A stretch of DNA of 64,000 bases from Agrypnia vestita (Eukaryota; Arthropoda; Insecta; Trichoptera; Phryganeidae), in contig JADDOH010002129.1 in assembly GCA_016648135.1 (NCBI GenBank), positions 248,001 to 312,000 on the forward strand, read 5' to 3'. The position numbers and the translations under genes were made by a program. Below the pieces are notes generated by a model. That model was not told the origin of the DNA, did no database searches, and worked only from the letters and a program-made list of their open reading frames with translations. Positions 11,816 through 23,846 of the stretch are shown in pieces; the stretch's first letter is position 1, and each line of letters opens with the position of its first letter.

Positions 11816-14024
11816 CTAGCTGGTTGGCCCGGCTTCGCTCGGGACCATAATTCGGTAAGCATAGAATTGTATTGACGTCTCTTTTTTGCTGGTTTCGGCA
11901 CTTGTAATTGGATTGCCTTGCTGGACCGTCTTCGCTTTGCCAAAATGTCAACAGATATTTAAGCGCACAATCATAACACTCTAAGAGAACTTTCTAAAAC
12001 TTTTTTGAGTATTCCGAAATCTTATAGAACTTCCTGGAATGTTCTAGAACTTTCCCTTTCCAGAACCTTCTAAAGCATTATAATTCTTTCTGGAACCTCT
12101 ACACCCACCGACGTACTCTCCCACTCAGTTTGGAACCTTATAGATCTTTCTGATAGCCTGTAGAACTTTCTCCTTCCAGAACTTTTAAGAGCATTCTCGA
12201 ACCCTCTAGAACTTTCCGGAACCTTTAAAACTCGCTGACACATTCTATAACTCAGTTTGGAACCTTATAGAACTTTCTGAAACTTTCTCCATCCAGAACT
12301 TTCTAGAGCATTGTGGAACCTTCTCGTCGATGAACTCAGCCACTCGGTTTGGAACCTTATAAAACCTTTTTAAACTTTCTCCTTCCAGAACCTTCTAAAG
12401 CATTCGAGAACCTTAATTAACGTTTTAGAACCTTCTAGGTTCTAAAACGACCACCGACACACTCCGCCACTCTGTTTGGAACCTTTTAGAACCTTCTTGA
12501 ACTTTGTCTTTCTAGAATCTTCTAAAGCATTCGAGAACCTTCATGAACGTTTTGGAACCTCCAGACTCACAGTCACTCTCCGCCACGCTGTTTGGAACGT
12601 AAGAGAACATTCTTTAGAAGAATAAAGAATCTTCTGTAACGTTCTCCTTCCAGAACTTTATCAAACGTTATGGAACCTTATAGAGTCACAGATACACTCC
12701 GTTACTTTGTCTGCAACCTTATAGAACTTGTGTTAATTTTCTAGAACGTTCTCCTTTCATAACTTTCTAGAGCTTTACCGAACGTTCTTGAATCTTCTAG
12801 TCTCGCTGACATACTCCGCACTCAATTTAGAACCTTATAGATTTTTTGGGAATATTCTATAATGTTCTCCTTCCAGAATTTTTTACAGCTTTATCGAACG
12901 TTCTGAAATCTTCTAGACTCACCGACACACTCCGCCAGTCAGATTGGAACCTTATAGAACCTTCTCAAACGATTTTTTCCGGAATCTTCTAAGGAATTCG
13001 AGAAACATCATGAACTTTCTGTTCTAGATTCACTGACACATCTTGCCACTCAGTTTGTGACTTTATAGAACTTTTGGGAATCTTCTAGAACCTTTGCCTT
13101 CCAGAATTTTCTAAAGCATTATCGAACATTCTAGAACTCAACGACACACCGGCACCGCCATTCAGTTTGGAACCTTATAGAATGTTTTTGAACTTTCTGC
13201 TTCCAGAAACTTGTAAAGCATTCGAAAACCTTCATGAACGTTCTGAAACCTTCTGGACACACCGACACACTCCGCTACTCACTTAGGAACCTTATAGAAC
13301 TTTAAATAATCTTCTAGAACGTTCTTCTTCCAGAACTTTCTAGAGCTTTATCGAACATTCTGGAACCTTCTAGACTCACAGACACACTCCGCCATACTGT
13401 TTGGAACGTAATAGAACTTTCGTGAATCTTCTAGAACGTTCTCCATCCAGAAAATTCTTGAACTTTATCGAACAGTCTGGAACATTATAGAAACACAGAC
13501 ACACTCCGCCACCGCAATTTTATAGACCTTTATCAAATGTTCTGGAACCTTCTCGACTCAACTTTTAGTTTGAAGCCTTATAGAATTTTCGGGAATCTTC
13601 TAGAACTCTCCCTTTCCAGAACTTTCTAGAGCTTTAATGGACATTCTGAAACATTCTTGACTCACCGGCACACTTCGCCACTTAGTTTGGAACCTCATAG
13701 AACTTTTGAGAATTTTCTAGAACTCCTTCCAGAACTTTCTAGAGCGGATTTTTCCGGAACCTTCTAGACTTACCGACACAGTCGGCGGGCCCATTCTGGA
13801 ACAATCTGAAGTATTTGCGGCCTTCCCATAACAAAACAATGTGCTAGAATACCAATTTTCGTCACCCACTCCCACCCATGCTCAGCCACCCCTACCAAAC
13901 TGGGACTTTTTAATTGGACACTAAGGGCTATCCACCACTATAACCACCAGGGGGTGGTAGTATCTGGTTGTGAAGAAAACTTGGCGCATAGGGAAACACG
14001 GGATTCTTTTTATATATATATTGA
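11816..14024 (+). mobile_element. Family K element with expanded internal tandem array
   Basis: Starts 'ctagctggttggcccggc' and ends 'ggaaacacgggattc' plus a TA microsatellite and 'ttga'. The short element at 50167-50681 shares both ends and a 3' block of about 180 bp. Between the ends lies a degenerate ~115 bp tandem array. No open frame of note. Non-autonomous; ends of the type 'ctagctg-cccg-cttcg' are widespread in arthropod repeats but I cannot assign the superfamily. Confidence 0.6.
12100..13790. repeat. Degenerate ~115 bp tandem array, about 15 units
   Basis: The anchor 'cagtttggaaccttatag' or close variants recurs at about 12124, 12250, 12341, 12470, 12583, 12700, 12820, 12937, 13048, 13163, 13277, 13395 and onward to 13680, mostly 111-120 bp apart. 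Each unit also has 'ttctagaac' palindromes and 'caccgacacactccgcca'. Units are diverged, so expansion is not very recent. Confidence 0.85.
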
Positions 14025-14471
14025 TTGGAAAAAATTACACGTAATCAACAATTTTATTGCGCTCTGTAGCCTTTTCATTAAAAGTAGAAGATTCTAAAAC
14101 ACATCCCTAGACCAACTCCGCAATGTTCACAGTAATTCGTGTGGTCGTTCTGTGTATCAAATATTTTGATTTGTAACTAGTCTATATTTATAGTACGTCT
14201 ATGGATGTTTGTATATTTAAACGGATTCTCTTACCAACCTTAGTATATGGTGCGGTTCTGTAGCAAGGATTTCTATTCTATCAAATCTGTTGCATTTATT
14301 AGGATTTCTTTTGGACGCGTGTTTGCAAATTTCCGATTTATTGGGATAATTATTTTCTATTGCTCCAATGTCTTCTTTTCGACGAGTATTTTATTCAATT
14401 CAATTCAATATATTTAATAAATAACATGTACATAACAAACTAACATTCAATTCATATATGTTATTAAATTT
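14025..14471. other. Unassigned stretch
   Basis: Nothing recognised between the family K and family F elements. Confidence 0.4.
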
Positions 14472-14724
14472 ATTAGGTATAAAAGCAAAGGCAACAATAC
14501 CCAAAAACATAATTAAATGCAGTCATCGAAGATTCCTTTTTTGTACTGAATTCGAGAAATTCGAGGAAATATAACGTGTAAATTTATATAGAACATGATT
14601 TTGGAAGGAATAGATACATAAAATCTAGCATTCAGTATATTTCAAATTCATACTCCTCGGTGACTGCATTAAAAACTTTTAATTTTTTTGTATATTGCTG
14701 CATTTGCTTTTACACCCCACATTT
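14472..14724. mobile_element. Family F TIR element, copy 2
   Basis: Left end 'ggtataaaagcaaaggcaac' and right end 'tgcatttgcttttacacccc' are inverted partners, and the interior matches the copy at window position 1-213. About 250 bp, non-coding. Confidence 0.7.
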
Positions 14725-14749
14725 AATTGATATACATTTATAATTCTCA

Positions 14750-14926
14750 TCAAAGATGTTGGAGAATCCTGCTTCGGAAAGCCCTCTCAGAGATATGGAA
14801 CAGATCAATATCAAAAGTGATATTGTTCAGCATAGGGTTAGCTCTTCCAACAGGCATAACCATCGGCAGGTCGGTCCTGTATATTGGAATGTGAAACAAT
14901 CTATGCAGTGTAGTGCTATTGCGTTT
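14750..14926 (-). pseudogene. Possible LINE C-terminal scrap
   Basis: On the minus strand: 'IPIYRTDLPMVMPVGRANPM' then 'LNN', 'DIDLFHIS' and 'FRSRILQHL' followed by a stop. The pattern (R...P..R....N....DIF....FR..I) resembles the extreme C-terminus of some LINE RT proteins and parallels the better fragment at 54928-55279. Only about 60 codons survive, so the call is tentative. Confidence 0.3.
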
Positions 14927-15065
14927 ATGAATAAATAATGAAATAAAACAATCAACTTTGTTTTTTTCCACTTATATATATAATATAAGTGGAAAATTTC
15001 CACTTATATATATAATATAAGTGGAAAAAAACAAAGTTGATTGTTTTATTTCATTATTTATTCAT
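14927..15065. repeat. Near-perfect 139 bp palindrome
   Basis: Arms of about 65 bp (14927-14992 and 14999-15065) are reverse complements except in a TATA run. The innermost part of each arm ('ttccacttatata...ataagtggaa') is itself palindromic, giving a nested fourfold structure. Near-identity implies recent origin. Confidence 0.9.
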
Positions 15066-16161
15066 AATGGATTTCCACAAGGTAAACGCCGTAACATTCA
15101 ATTACTATTGCGTTTAGTTTGTCCAATATTGAAAGATACACGTTCGCGTGGAACTCTATGTACCTACCCCTACAGCTTCAAAGGATATGCTGTCTTTCAC
15201 ACTATCTTAAATGTGTCAGATCAAACTCAGAAGGCTTTATATTTTATTTTGTGTATGGATAGAATATTTTCTTTCCAATTCTAAATTAAAATTAAATATA
15301 ATTCGAATAAAGAGAGGCAAAGAACCGCGTAATCCGCGGATTTTCCCTTCCGGGCGCGCTTTCGAAGAGTTCTCCAATATTCGTGCAAAGCAAACACCGA
15401 CTGTGCATTGAGTAATCTCTCGTGCAAAGCCGGATTAAGCCAGCCATGCTGGGAGCCGCCATCCCTGTGACGTCACAATTGCTCCAAATTCTAAATTACC
15501 GACGGGGTTCTGCATTCTCAATTTCAGTCCGGAAAATGTTCCGGTAGATGGCAATCTGCGTTCGAGTCGCTCAATTTAATATGTTGCGCCTTTTGTCGAG
15601 GTATTCTGGGGTACGGAGTCGTCGGCTAGGGATGAGCTATACAAAATTGGTGCATCATGTGTGCATGGAAACTTATTTTGATGGCTCGGTGAGTAGCTTG
15701 TTGCTATTGTGAGATTTCACTGAAAATTCAACACTGAACACGCATAAGCGTCACCTGGAATCAAAGGTGTCCACAAATATTTTTTCTGAAAGGATAGACA
15801 AACATAAGGTATTAAAAGTATACAATGCATCTGAGGTCAGCTGTGAAAGCGACCCAGGACCGAGACTCATGTACAGGTGTATGGTACGAGCCGTTCTTCT
15901 TATTAAAGTAATTTTCACAGCCTTAACTCGCAGCCGAAACGATGCTAATTAAACTAATGGCGCTGTTTACACGCTACCACCAACATACTACGATTTTGAA
16001 ATAATTTTATTTCTGGTGAAAGTAAATTGTAATTGGCATATTGTGGAAAACTGAAGAAAGTCAAGTAAAATTTCAGAAACAATGATCAAAGGTCAAATAC
16101 TGGTTAAATATCTTGTAACTTATATATTATATTATAACGATATAGTGAACCTACAGAATAC
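15066..16161. other. Unassigned stretch with a GC-richer pocket
   Basis: 15300-15660 is richer in GC than its surroundings and contains a perfect CRE-type palindrome GTGACGTCAC at 15467-15476 and a 'ggtagatggc' motif near 15542. No exon or repeat recognised; this may be unique host sequence. Confidence 0.35.
15467..15476. promoter_or_regulatory. CRE-like palindrome GTGACGTCAC
   Basis: Full TGACGTCA core, the binding site of CREB/ATF-type bZIP factors, in a GC-richer pocket. No TATA box or transcript evidence is visible nearby. It can also arise by chance about once in 65 kb for the 8 bp core. Confidence 0.25.
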
Positions 16162-16622
16162 TGACAACAGTATGATAGAATTCTCTCGAAATTCCATAAC
16201 ATTCTGGTACGTATTATGAAACAATTGGAATCGTGTAGAATGCTCCACCCACAAGTCTCTGGTAATCTCTGGAAAAATTTTCTCGAAAACTCGAAGGACT
16301 TTACCTATAAATACAATACAATACAGTTGACCAGCGTATATTCTAGCGACTGTTAATAAAGAAATTTCCTACCGGGCAAGAAGTTTTTCTACGTGCGAAT
16401 ATTGAATGGAGTTTACTAGAAAATGATCTAAGCAATAATAACAGCGTGAAATAGTACCAATTGAGCGTAATAATAAGTGTGTGGAACTAAAAACATTCAG
16501 ATATTATAAATTTAAGAACGGAACTTCGATTTAGCTCGTATTCAGTGATGTTATGCGTAATAAATAAAAGTTTAAATTGTTTTAGTATTTTCATTTGCCC
16601 CCCACAGCCACGTCCCATAACA
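16162..16622 (+). repeat. LTR-like unit, family E, 461 bp
   Basis: Starts TGACAACAG and ends ...CATAACA (TG...CA, as in LTRs). It has a TATA box 'cctataaataca' (16311) and a poly-A signal 'taataaataaaag' (16558) in LTR order. A terminal block 'ttttcatttg...ccacg' is shared with copies at 45.3-47.0 kb and, inverted, at 41.8 and 56.0 kb. No primer-binding site or gag follows and flanking 5-mers do not match, so it is a solo or truncated LTR. Confidence 0.6.
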
Positions 16623-18879
16623 ATTTATTTATAAAATGATGGATTATTAATAATTAGTTATCTTGATATTTAAAAACGATTTCACCACCTCTAGATTAAT
16701 TTCCAAACGCATGCCTGACGTATAGGTTAATTTGATGGTCAAATCAACGTTTTATTGAATATATAATTTATCTATGGGATAAAGTAATTCTCGGAAAAAC
16801 GGTAACCGGAGGTCGTAAGAGGCAATATTAAATTTATCCTAGTCAAAGGTGGTTTGACCCTTACCCATTTGTAGAGGATTATCCCAAACCCTTAAAGTAA
16901 TTACAATTTGTTATGGTAGATGGCGCCTTACTTGGGTTTTCTGGGCTTGTCTTTGGAAAAATATTGTTTCTATTTAATAAATTGTAGACATGGTGGTTGT
17001 TGTAAGCCTAATTTACTTTTATTTTTATTTTAAATGGAAAAATATTGAAAGAAATATATCGTTTTAAGTTAAGTTGTATATGGAAAAATGGCCTCATTGT
17101 GCTTATTCCAGGAAAATTTCGAAGACGATTCCCGAGGCGATGGATCTAGTAAGAGAAAAATGCAGAAGGATTCTCAAAGGGAAAGTAATTGTGATAAGAA
17201 ATATTATATTCAAAAGCAATGCATTATTTTTATTTTAAAGAAATAATTTGTTATTATTTTTATTGGGAAGCAATTATGAAATGCAACACAAATATAATTC
17301 CTAAGGTGGTTTTTGGTATCATCGGACCATATTTTTTTCAAAATGACGCTAGATGTTTTTGTGGCCGAAACTGGATGAATTTGATTTGAATGACATGTGA
17401 TTCCAACAAGGTGCCACGTGTCATAATATGACATGTCACTATTTTATCTTACAGAATACTGGGTACAAAATACATTAAGAACGGTACATTACTTATTTCA
17501 AACTCAGTTTATTTTTCTATTTTTTTATATATTTTATTTATTTATTATTATTTATTGCAAAAAACATACTGATTCATTCGACATTCCATACAGTTATCAA
17601 AGTTGTACGGTTTCAAAACTTTTGAAAACGGAACCGTTTTAGGCCTAAAATCGAAAAAAACATGAAAGTGAGTAATATATAGAAAGTTTTTTCATTCGTC
17701 GGCTCATGTCTGCGATGCTGCCACGAAATATATAAAATAATCTATAAAATAAATATATAAAATAAGATACGACATATATGAAATAATCTATAAAATAAAA
17801 AGTGGTAGAAATGTAACCACTTCAAAAACAATTATTAATAATTTATCTACAGTAAAGTGTTATCAATTATATTTATCATCTCACTAGACATCGTATTATT
17901 GTATTAATATACGTTTTTAATTATTATAATTTAATTTATTTTAATTTAATTTTACATTTTTTTAAGTCCAAAGTAATTGTAGAATACGTGTGCCAATAAA
18001 TTAATAATAGTTCTTGTCTTTATTGAATTATGAAAACAAAAAACTTTAAGCACTATTATCTCAGAGTGCATATTTTTGAAAAATGTTAGTAATATTCTCA
18101 GGGTACGACATAAAAGTATACATATAGTATACATAATATCATTTCTAGTTCTGTACATTGAAAAGTTTATCATTCCAGCCCTCTTCGCCGCCCCGCTTGG
18201 GGATGTTTTGTTGTTGATAAAAACAAAATCATCCCTACCGACGGAGAAAAGTTTCAACTCCTCGCAAAACGAAGCACGTAGAATATCTGTTTTATTTAAA
18301 GGATTTCTGTATTTTATTTAATGTTCAAAGAAGGATTATTACAGCGATCCATTCAGAATATAATATAAAATCTTCAAGGGGACATTGACAAGTTTACGAG
18401 TCTCAAAAGCTCCAGAACAAAAGTGTTTTACACGCTTGTCTGTAGATGGAGTTTGATAACTTGTGCGTTTAATTAAGCGTTGTGGTGTAAATATATATGA
18501 TGCGTGGTCTATACAATTTTTAGACGCAATGCGTCGTATGCACACATCACTGTTGGATAGCAAAGCACTTGAAATAGATTACAAAATATTTTAAAGCATA
18601 TTGGAACTATCTTCTATAGAAATCTCGACGCGTAGTTAAATCTGGTTGATAATTTTTATCTCGCCTTTATGACAATTTCAGTTGTTGGTATATTTTAAAT
18701 CACTCAAGGCAGATTTATTTTAATTTACGAATATATTTACCTCAATATTTTAAAGATAAGAAGAGTGTTATGGATTGGCTATTATTTTTAATAATAATAA
18801 TGAAAATTTTATTTACAAAGCGCTACTTTCCTAAAAAAATTACCTCAAGGGCGCCTTACATAAAACTGTTTAATCAAAA
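16623..18879. other. Unassigned AT-rich stretch
   Basis: Contains a CTCF-like core at 16915-16927 (GGTAGATGGCGCC) and a small inverted pair around 17411-17437 ('gccacgtgtcat' / 'atgacatgtc'). Several 60-100 codon frames exist on both strands but show no family resemblance. Confidence 0.35.
16915..16927 (+). promoter_or_regulatory. CTCF-like motif (GTAGATGGCGCC)
   Basis: Matches the insect CTCF core AGATGGCGC, on the opposite strand to the match at 6847. Motif evidence only. Confidence 0.25.
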
Positions 18880-19090
18880 ACTAGTATTTAATATTTAAAA
18901 ATGCAAACTAGTAGATATGATTTTTAAGAAGTGCTTTTTCTGTATTTTTTAAATAATGTTTCTGATGAACCGTATTATGAAGGGTAGAGAGTTCCAGGCC
19001 CTTAGGCTTGTCACCAAAGATGCCCGTTTACTAAGTATAGTGTCTTCTGGCATTGGCTGATCAGTTTTACTACCCTTTTGCTGCTGAATT
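18880..19090 (-). pseudogene. Probable LINE C-terminal scrap
   Basis: The minus strand gives 'LVTSLRAWNSLPFIIR' (about 18970-19018), close to the 'LWNSLP..IR' tail common to many LINE ORF2 proteins, preceded by 'TDQPMPEDTILSKRA'. A stop follows within 15 codons. About 60 codons remain. Confidence 0.45.
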
Positions 19091-19229
19091 AGAGGCTGAC
19101 CTTACAGTTTGTCATCTTCCGTTCAACTTGTTCAGGATAAATAGCTCTTGAAGATGTTAAAATGTTTATATTACGGCACTGCATACGTTTCTTTAATAAC
19201 TGTTATAATTTTCTATAAAATATTATTTT

Positions 19230-19470
19230 CTTTTAAAACCAAATTAATTAATGAATTAGAAAGACATACGGAAAAATATAATCCACGAAAAAATATTTGG
19301 CTGCTACCGGGATTCGAACCCGGACCACCTCCTTTCCGGAGCCGGTGCTCTAACCATTAAGCTATAGAAGGCTTGTATATTATATAATATAATATATCGA
19401 CCTTATTTGTAAGTCTGATTTTATTGATTGATTAATTTTTTATTACTGTCCATTTTTAGAGAAATCCACT
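19230..19470 (-). mobile_element. Family A repeat with tRNA-like core, copy 2
   Basis: The best-preserved tRNA-like core: the minus strand of 19300-19373 has 'gcttctatagcttaatggtt' (A box) and 'gggttcgaatcccgg' (T arm CCGGG/CCCGG). Flanks carry 'attaattaatgaattag' and a run beginning 'atatatcgacctta', as in copies 1 and 6. Confidence 0.7.
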
Positions 19471-19609
19471 TTTTTCGATACGGGAGTTCAAATTACTTTG
19501 CAATACTACCGCTAGATGGATGCCAGAATTATGAGTTTAATTCATTAAATTTTTTTGGACACCTTTGATACAACATATCCAAGAACACATTCATATTTGT
19601 GAAGTTGTA

Positions 19610-19790
19610 ATTTTTTAGAACACAGTTCTGTGAAAATTTTAAAACATAATTAATTAATCAATTAGAAAGACATACAGAAAAATCTAATCCGAAATAATCT
19701 AAGCCTAAATCTAAGGCAATTATTTTTTTTCTGAAAAATTACAACTTCATAAATATGAATGTGTTATTGATTATTATTTTTTTCATCAGA
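19610..19790. repeat. Family A fragment, copy 3 (arm only)
   Basis: Contains 'agaacacagttctgtgaaaa', 'attaattaatcaattag' and 'gaaagacatacagaaaaatc' in the order seen next to the tRNA-like cores elsewhere; the core itself is missing here. An inverted piece ('aaaaattacaacttcataaa') follows. Confidence 0.55.
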
Positions 19791-19904
19791 ATTGCTTAAT
19801 TTCAAAAGTTATTAAATGATTATATAGAGTCGCAAAAAAAACACTATAATAACGACGAGGAAACGAACGTACGTACACGATGATTTTGTTCTCATTATAT
19901 TGTA

Positions 19905-19958
19905 AGCCGCTCTAGCACTAGGAAGAACGACAGGTTCTTCCTAGTGAGATGAGCGGCT
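19905..19958. repeat. 54 nt hairpin
   Basis: Outer arms AGCCGCTC / GAGCGGCT and inner arms ACTAGGAAGAAC / GTTCTTCCTAGT (perfect 12 bp) around loop 'gacag', with small internal loops. Resembles the other short-loop inverted duplications in this window. Confidence 0.8.
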
Positions 19959-20579
19959 CCTTTTCCTACCAGCAAGATGAAGATAAACAAAATAAATTCA
20001 TATAGACTACTATAGGTCGACCACAATCAAAAGACCATTCCCTAGCTTTGTCCGGTAAGAAGAAAGCGGGGGAAAGTTGCCTGGCAAGCCCGTATTACAA
20101 GCCTCAATATGATATTCCAAATAAGTATATATTTTTTATAATTAAATGAAATAACTTTGTTTAGCACCACTTAATTTTTGGTAAAAACAACGTTCCTTCG
20201 TCAGGGTATACTTAATACTAATTAAACTTTACAACATTATGAATAATCATACCTCAGAATCAAGTGTCCAAATGGGGGTAAATAGTAGGGGGTGCGAAAG
20301 AAACAGATGATAGGGTGAAAGGGAACATATTCAAGATAGGACTGTAAGTTAGATTTTTTGGTTATTTATAAAAGATTCATTATTATTTATGGATTTCTTA
20401 ATTTCTGGGGCTTTTAAATTATTTAGACGTCTATAATAGTATGTAATAGCAAAATACAATAGTATATATTTTTTAGTTTAAAAAAGGTAACTTACTTACT
20501 AGAAAAACTTCTTTTATGTTCATTTTTTGCATCGTAACAACACATATTTTTTTGCGCACATTCTTTTGAATGCGGTCTA
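19959..20579. other. Unassigned stretch
   Basis: Nothing recognised apart from a 'cttcgtcag' motif at about 20195, which on the minus strand gives the CCTGACGAAG seen in the hammerhead-like site at 30973. Confidence 0.3.
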
Positions 20580-20800
20580 GCAACACCTTATTGTGAAGTT
20601 ACAATTTTTTCAGAACAAAGTTCTGTAAAATTTAAAACCAAATCGATTAATCGAAAATTAGAAAGACGTATAGAAAAATCAAATCATATATAGGATAGGA
20701 GGATCCATGGTTCGAATCCCGGTAGCAGTCATATATTTTTTCGTTGATTTGATTTTTATGTGCGTCTTTCAAATGGATTTATAAATGTGGTTTTAGACTA
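20580..20800 (+). mobile_element. Family A repeat, copy 4 (core truncated)
   Basis: Arms ('cagaacaaagttctgtaaaa', 'agaaagacgtatagaaaaat' and the mirrored 'tgtgcgtctttcaaa') flank only the 3' half of the tRNA-like core: 'ggttcgaatcccggtagcag' at about 20710-20729. The A-box half is lost. Confidence 0.6.
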
Positions 20801-21253
20801 TTACCTAAACTAAAAAACGGTAAAAAAACACAATCGAAAAATTACGAGATTAATGTATCGATATAACTGAATTACGTGTGTTTTCTCAAGGATCGCCTTG
20901 AATATGAGAAACGAAGAAGATAATTTATCTTATTCTGTTATAAAAACCGACTCTGTTTACTGTTGTCCTGTGTTTTCATTTCGAATATATTCGAACTTGT
21001 CAAGTATTAGCTAATCTATATTCGAGTAGTTTGTAGGATCGAATGATTGGATGCTGGAGGCCTGTCAAAGTGAGATTACATCGAGTTAACGGAACGCAGA
21101 TGGAAATCAAATTAATGTACTGGAATTCTGTCGTGCAAGGTTGGCCCAGACATTCGACAGAATATTACTATCCCATGAATTAAGCCCATGGAATCCAATT
21201 CAGGGATTCCAGCCCGATTGACAGTATTTGTGAAATTCAGTATTATTACATTT

Positions 21254-21520
21254 CTAGCTGTAACCCGTCAAAAATAACGAAATATTGGTTAGCGTCTTTG
21301 TAGTATATATTAATAGTATATTTTTGGCGGTCTACAGACAGGCAGCCGTATCAACATGCGTAGAGCGGCCGGTTCGGTTTGCTGGCCCGGGGCTCAAGCC
21401 CTATCTCCAGCCGTTTAATATATTTTTAAGCCGTGAATTTGAACGAAATTACGGAAGTTACACAAAGTTACGGACGGACAGACAGACGGGCGGACAGACT
21501 ACGAAATTATTATGTTAGAT
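21254..21520 (+). mobile_element. Family B repeat, copy 1
   Basis: Starts 'ctagctgtaacccgtcaaaa' and ends with 'ggacagacagac...' then 'tacgaaattattatgtta'. The interior has 'gtatatttttggcggtc' as in copy 2. Copies lie at 22967, 28176 and 40757. Short, non-coding and interspersed; start and end motifs of this type are common in arthropod genomes, superfamily not assigned. Confidence 0.6.
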
Positions 21521-22966
21521 AAATCCCAAAGCGTCCGGGAATAGCATTCCTTTACTTTAATTCTAATAGCACGAAGTTCATTTTTTTGCGAAATCAATAT
21601 TATGATTGATTCTTGTAGTGCTCGTCGAAATGCATCCTTCTCACTCCTCAGGGTGAATGTGTCTTACAAGAGCAAGTGAGAAAAAACTAAGTTTTATGAT
21701 AAGTATGTATGTATGCCCGCATTGTATTATATTTTTAATATATTTTTAATATTACGCATATCATGTAACAAATTGGAATTAAATGATATGTAATGAGATG
21801 TTTTTTTAAATTGTTAAGACACTAAAACGGGAGCAAAATTAACATATATATAATGACATATACGTACAAAACCGCGTAATCGAAATTTTGTCTTGGTGTT
21901 GGATTCTAGTGATGTTATTTTAAGCGGTGACGCGCTAATTAGGTTATTTGAGTTTTGTATCTGATTGCGTCAATGTTTGGCAACCGATATTTTGCAATTC
22001 GACAGGCAACCATCAGTACTATACAACAGTTATATTTCAGTTACAATTACTTGCATAGTCAGATACAATTTTCAAGTAACTGTACCATGTGTAATCGATT
22101 AAAATAACTCTTTTTTTTTACTAACACTACCAACAACAACAACACATTACAAAGATATCACAATTACAAAACATCTAAAATTCCTTGCATTGCTGACTGA
22201 ATGAATGGCTATTCAATATTGGTAGAAACCAGCTGGAAGAGATGCTCAAAATACTATAGTATAGATTGTGGAGAAACGACGTCTGAATAAAGAAGAAAGA
22301 AGAAACATCAGTATCTCTAAAATTGGTAAAAGACACCTGGAAGAGGCCTCAGATGATTTGATGATAACCGATGACCCCATGACCGACGATCGATGATCAC
22401 TCATTAATAACACTTACTCTGTACTTACTCTATACTTTTGACATTTACTCTATACTTTTGTTCTTAAATTATCAACCTTGGAATTAATTTACTTTAATTG
22501 ACTTCTTTACACTTTTGTTTGTTTATACATGTATATACTTTTTACTTTAATTATCTTTTTATTCTTATTTACTTTATTTCTTATATTTCTACTACTTTAC
22601 TTTACTTTCTTCTTATTCTTTTAATATCACAATCATGATATTAGAAATTTTAATGGAGTCTCAATGAATGGAATGGCTACTTACCTCAGAACAGGTAATT
22701 TATGTACCTAGCGAGGTAGGTAACGATAAAGGCCTGCACAAAAAACTGGAAATTGTACTTGTTACTATCTTACTCATAAACTCTGTTGTTATCATATTCT
22801 CACCATTTATCATGTTTGATGCAAGCTGTTATAAAAAAAAGATGTTATCATCTAGCAAATAAACGCCGATTTATCGGCACTGAAACTGAACTGAACTACT
22901 GAATTCCTTTTGATTTATTAATTGAGTTCTTATTATTTTTTGTGTAATTATGCATAATAGGTCAGA
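21521..22966. other. Unassigned stretch, partly low complexity
   Basis: 22440-22640 is a run of 'acttta'-type low complexity. A 64-codon frame at 22668-22862 is open but unrecognised. No repeat family match otherwise. Confidence 0.35.
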
Positions 22967-23176
22967 CTAGCCGTACATCCGTGAACAATATAGTATAGTA
23001 TATTTTTGACGGTCCACGGAGAGGCAGTGGTAGCAATGTCGCTAGGGTGCCGCGCTGGCATTTGCGCGTCCGAGGCTTACGCCCTACTTCCAGCAGTGTA
23101 ATTTCGTTTTTTTAGCAGTAAATTTGAACGAAATCGCGAACAGACAGACAGAAAACGAAATTATTATGTTTGATAG
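22967..23176 (+). mobile_element. Family B repeat, copy 2
   Basis: Starts 'ctagccgtacatccgtgaac' and ends 'gacagacagacagaaaacga' plus 'aattattatgtttga'. Shares 'gtatatttttgacggtc' and a GC-rich middle with copy 1. Confidence 0.6.
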
Positions 23177-23482
23177 GGAGATTTCACATATTACAAATAC
23201 CGATGAAAATATCGTGAATAGATTCATAAATATTAATTAGGTGTATACTGTGAATTAGTATGGATAATGTGGGGTTGTGTTTTTATTCAAAATTTTGATT
23301 AGAAAAATCTTTAAAAATACGACTCCATTAAAACGCGTATGGTTGGCCGTGACGTATCAATTCGCGTACTTGGAGTAGTGCCGTTCCATACAATTATGAC
23401 GCACGTACTCGCGACAAGTGAAATGAAGGGGTTTGACGGGAATTTAAAATGTTGAATTTCAAAATAATTTTTATACTCTTAA

Positions 23483-23748
23483 TATATCGTCGCTGTATAT
23501 ACAATTAATCCTATGTGACGTTTTAGTACATTCTGAGATAAACGAATAAAACTGTTTTACAAAATAATTGCACAGACTAGATTTATAAAAAATATTTTAA
23601 ATAATTACTAGGCAGATTTTCTAGATGAACGGCAATGTTTTTTTTAGTATATCTCCATTATTTATATGAAATATTGACAAATTGATTCGTTCATCTCAGA
23701 ATGTGTTAAACGGCACATAGGATTTATTATATATACAGCGACGATATG
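23483..23748. mobile_element. Foldback element with ~65 bp inverted arms
   Basis: Arms 23483-23549 and 23684-23748 are reverse complements at roughly 85-90 percent ('atatcgtcgctgtatata', 'aatcctatgtg', 'acattctgagat', 'aacgaat' in order). The loop is about 135 bp and AT-rich. No coding region. Foldback or MITE type. Confidence 0.7.
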
Positions 23749-23846
23749 CAAAAAAAAAATTTCTAGACCAAAGTAAAGATTATTCTATTAAAAAAAGTGA
23801 AAATTCCCTATGTTTAAGATGTGACCCGCAATCTACGGCTCCTTAC

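Noticed and set aside
12100..13790. CRISPR-like array
   Set aside because: Units of about 115 bp are contiguous and diverged, with no short exact repeats separated by unique spacers, and the context is eukaryotic.
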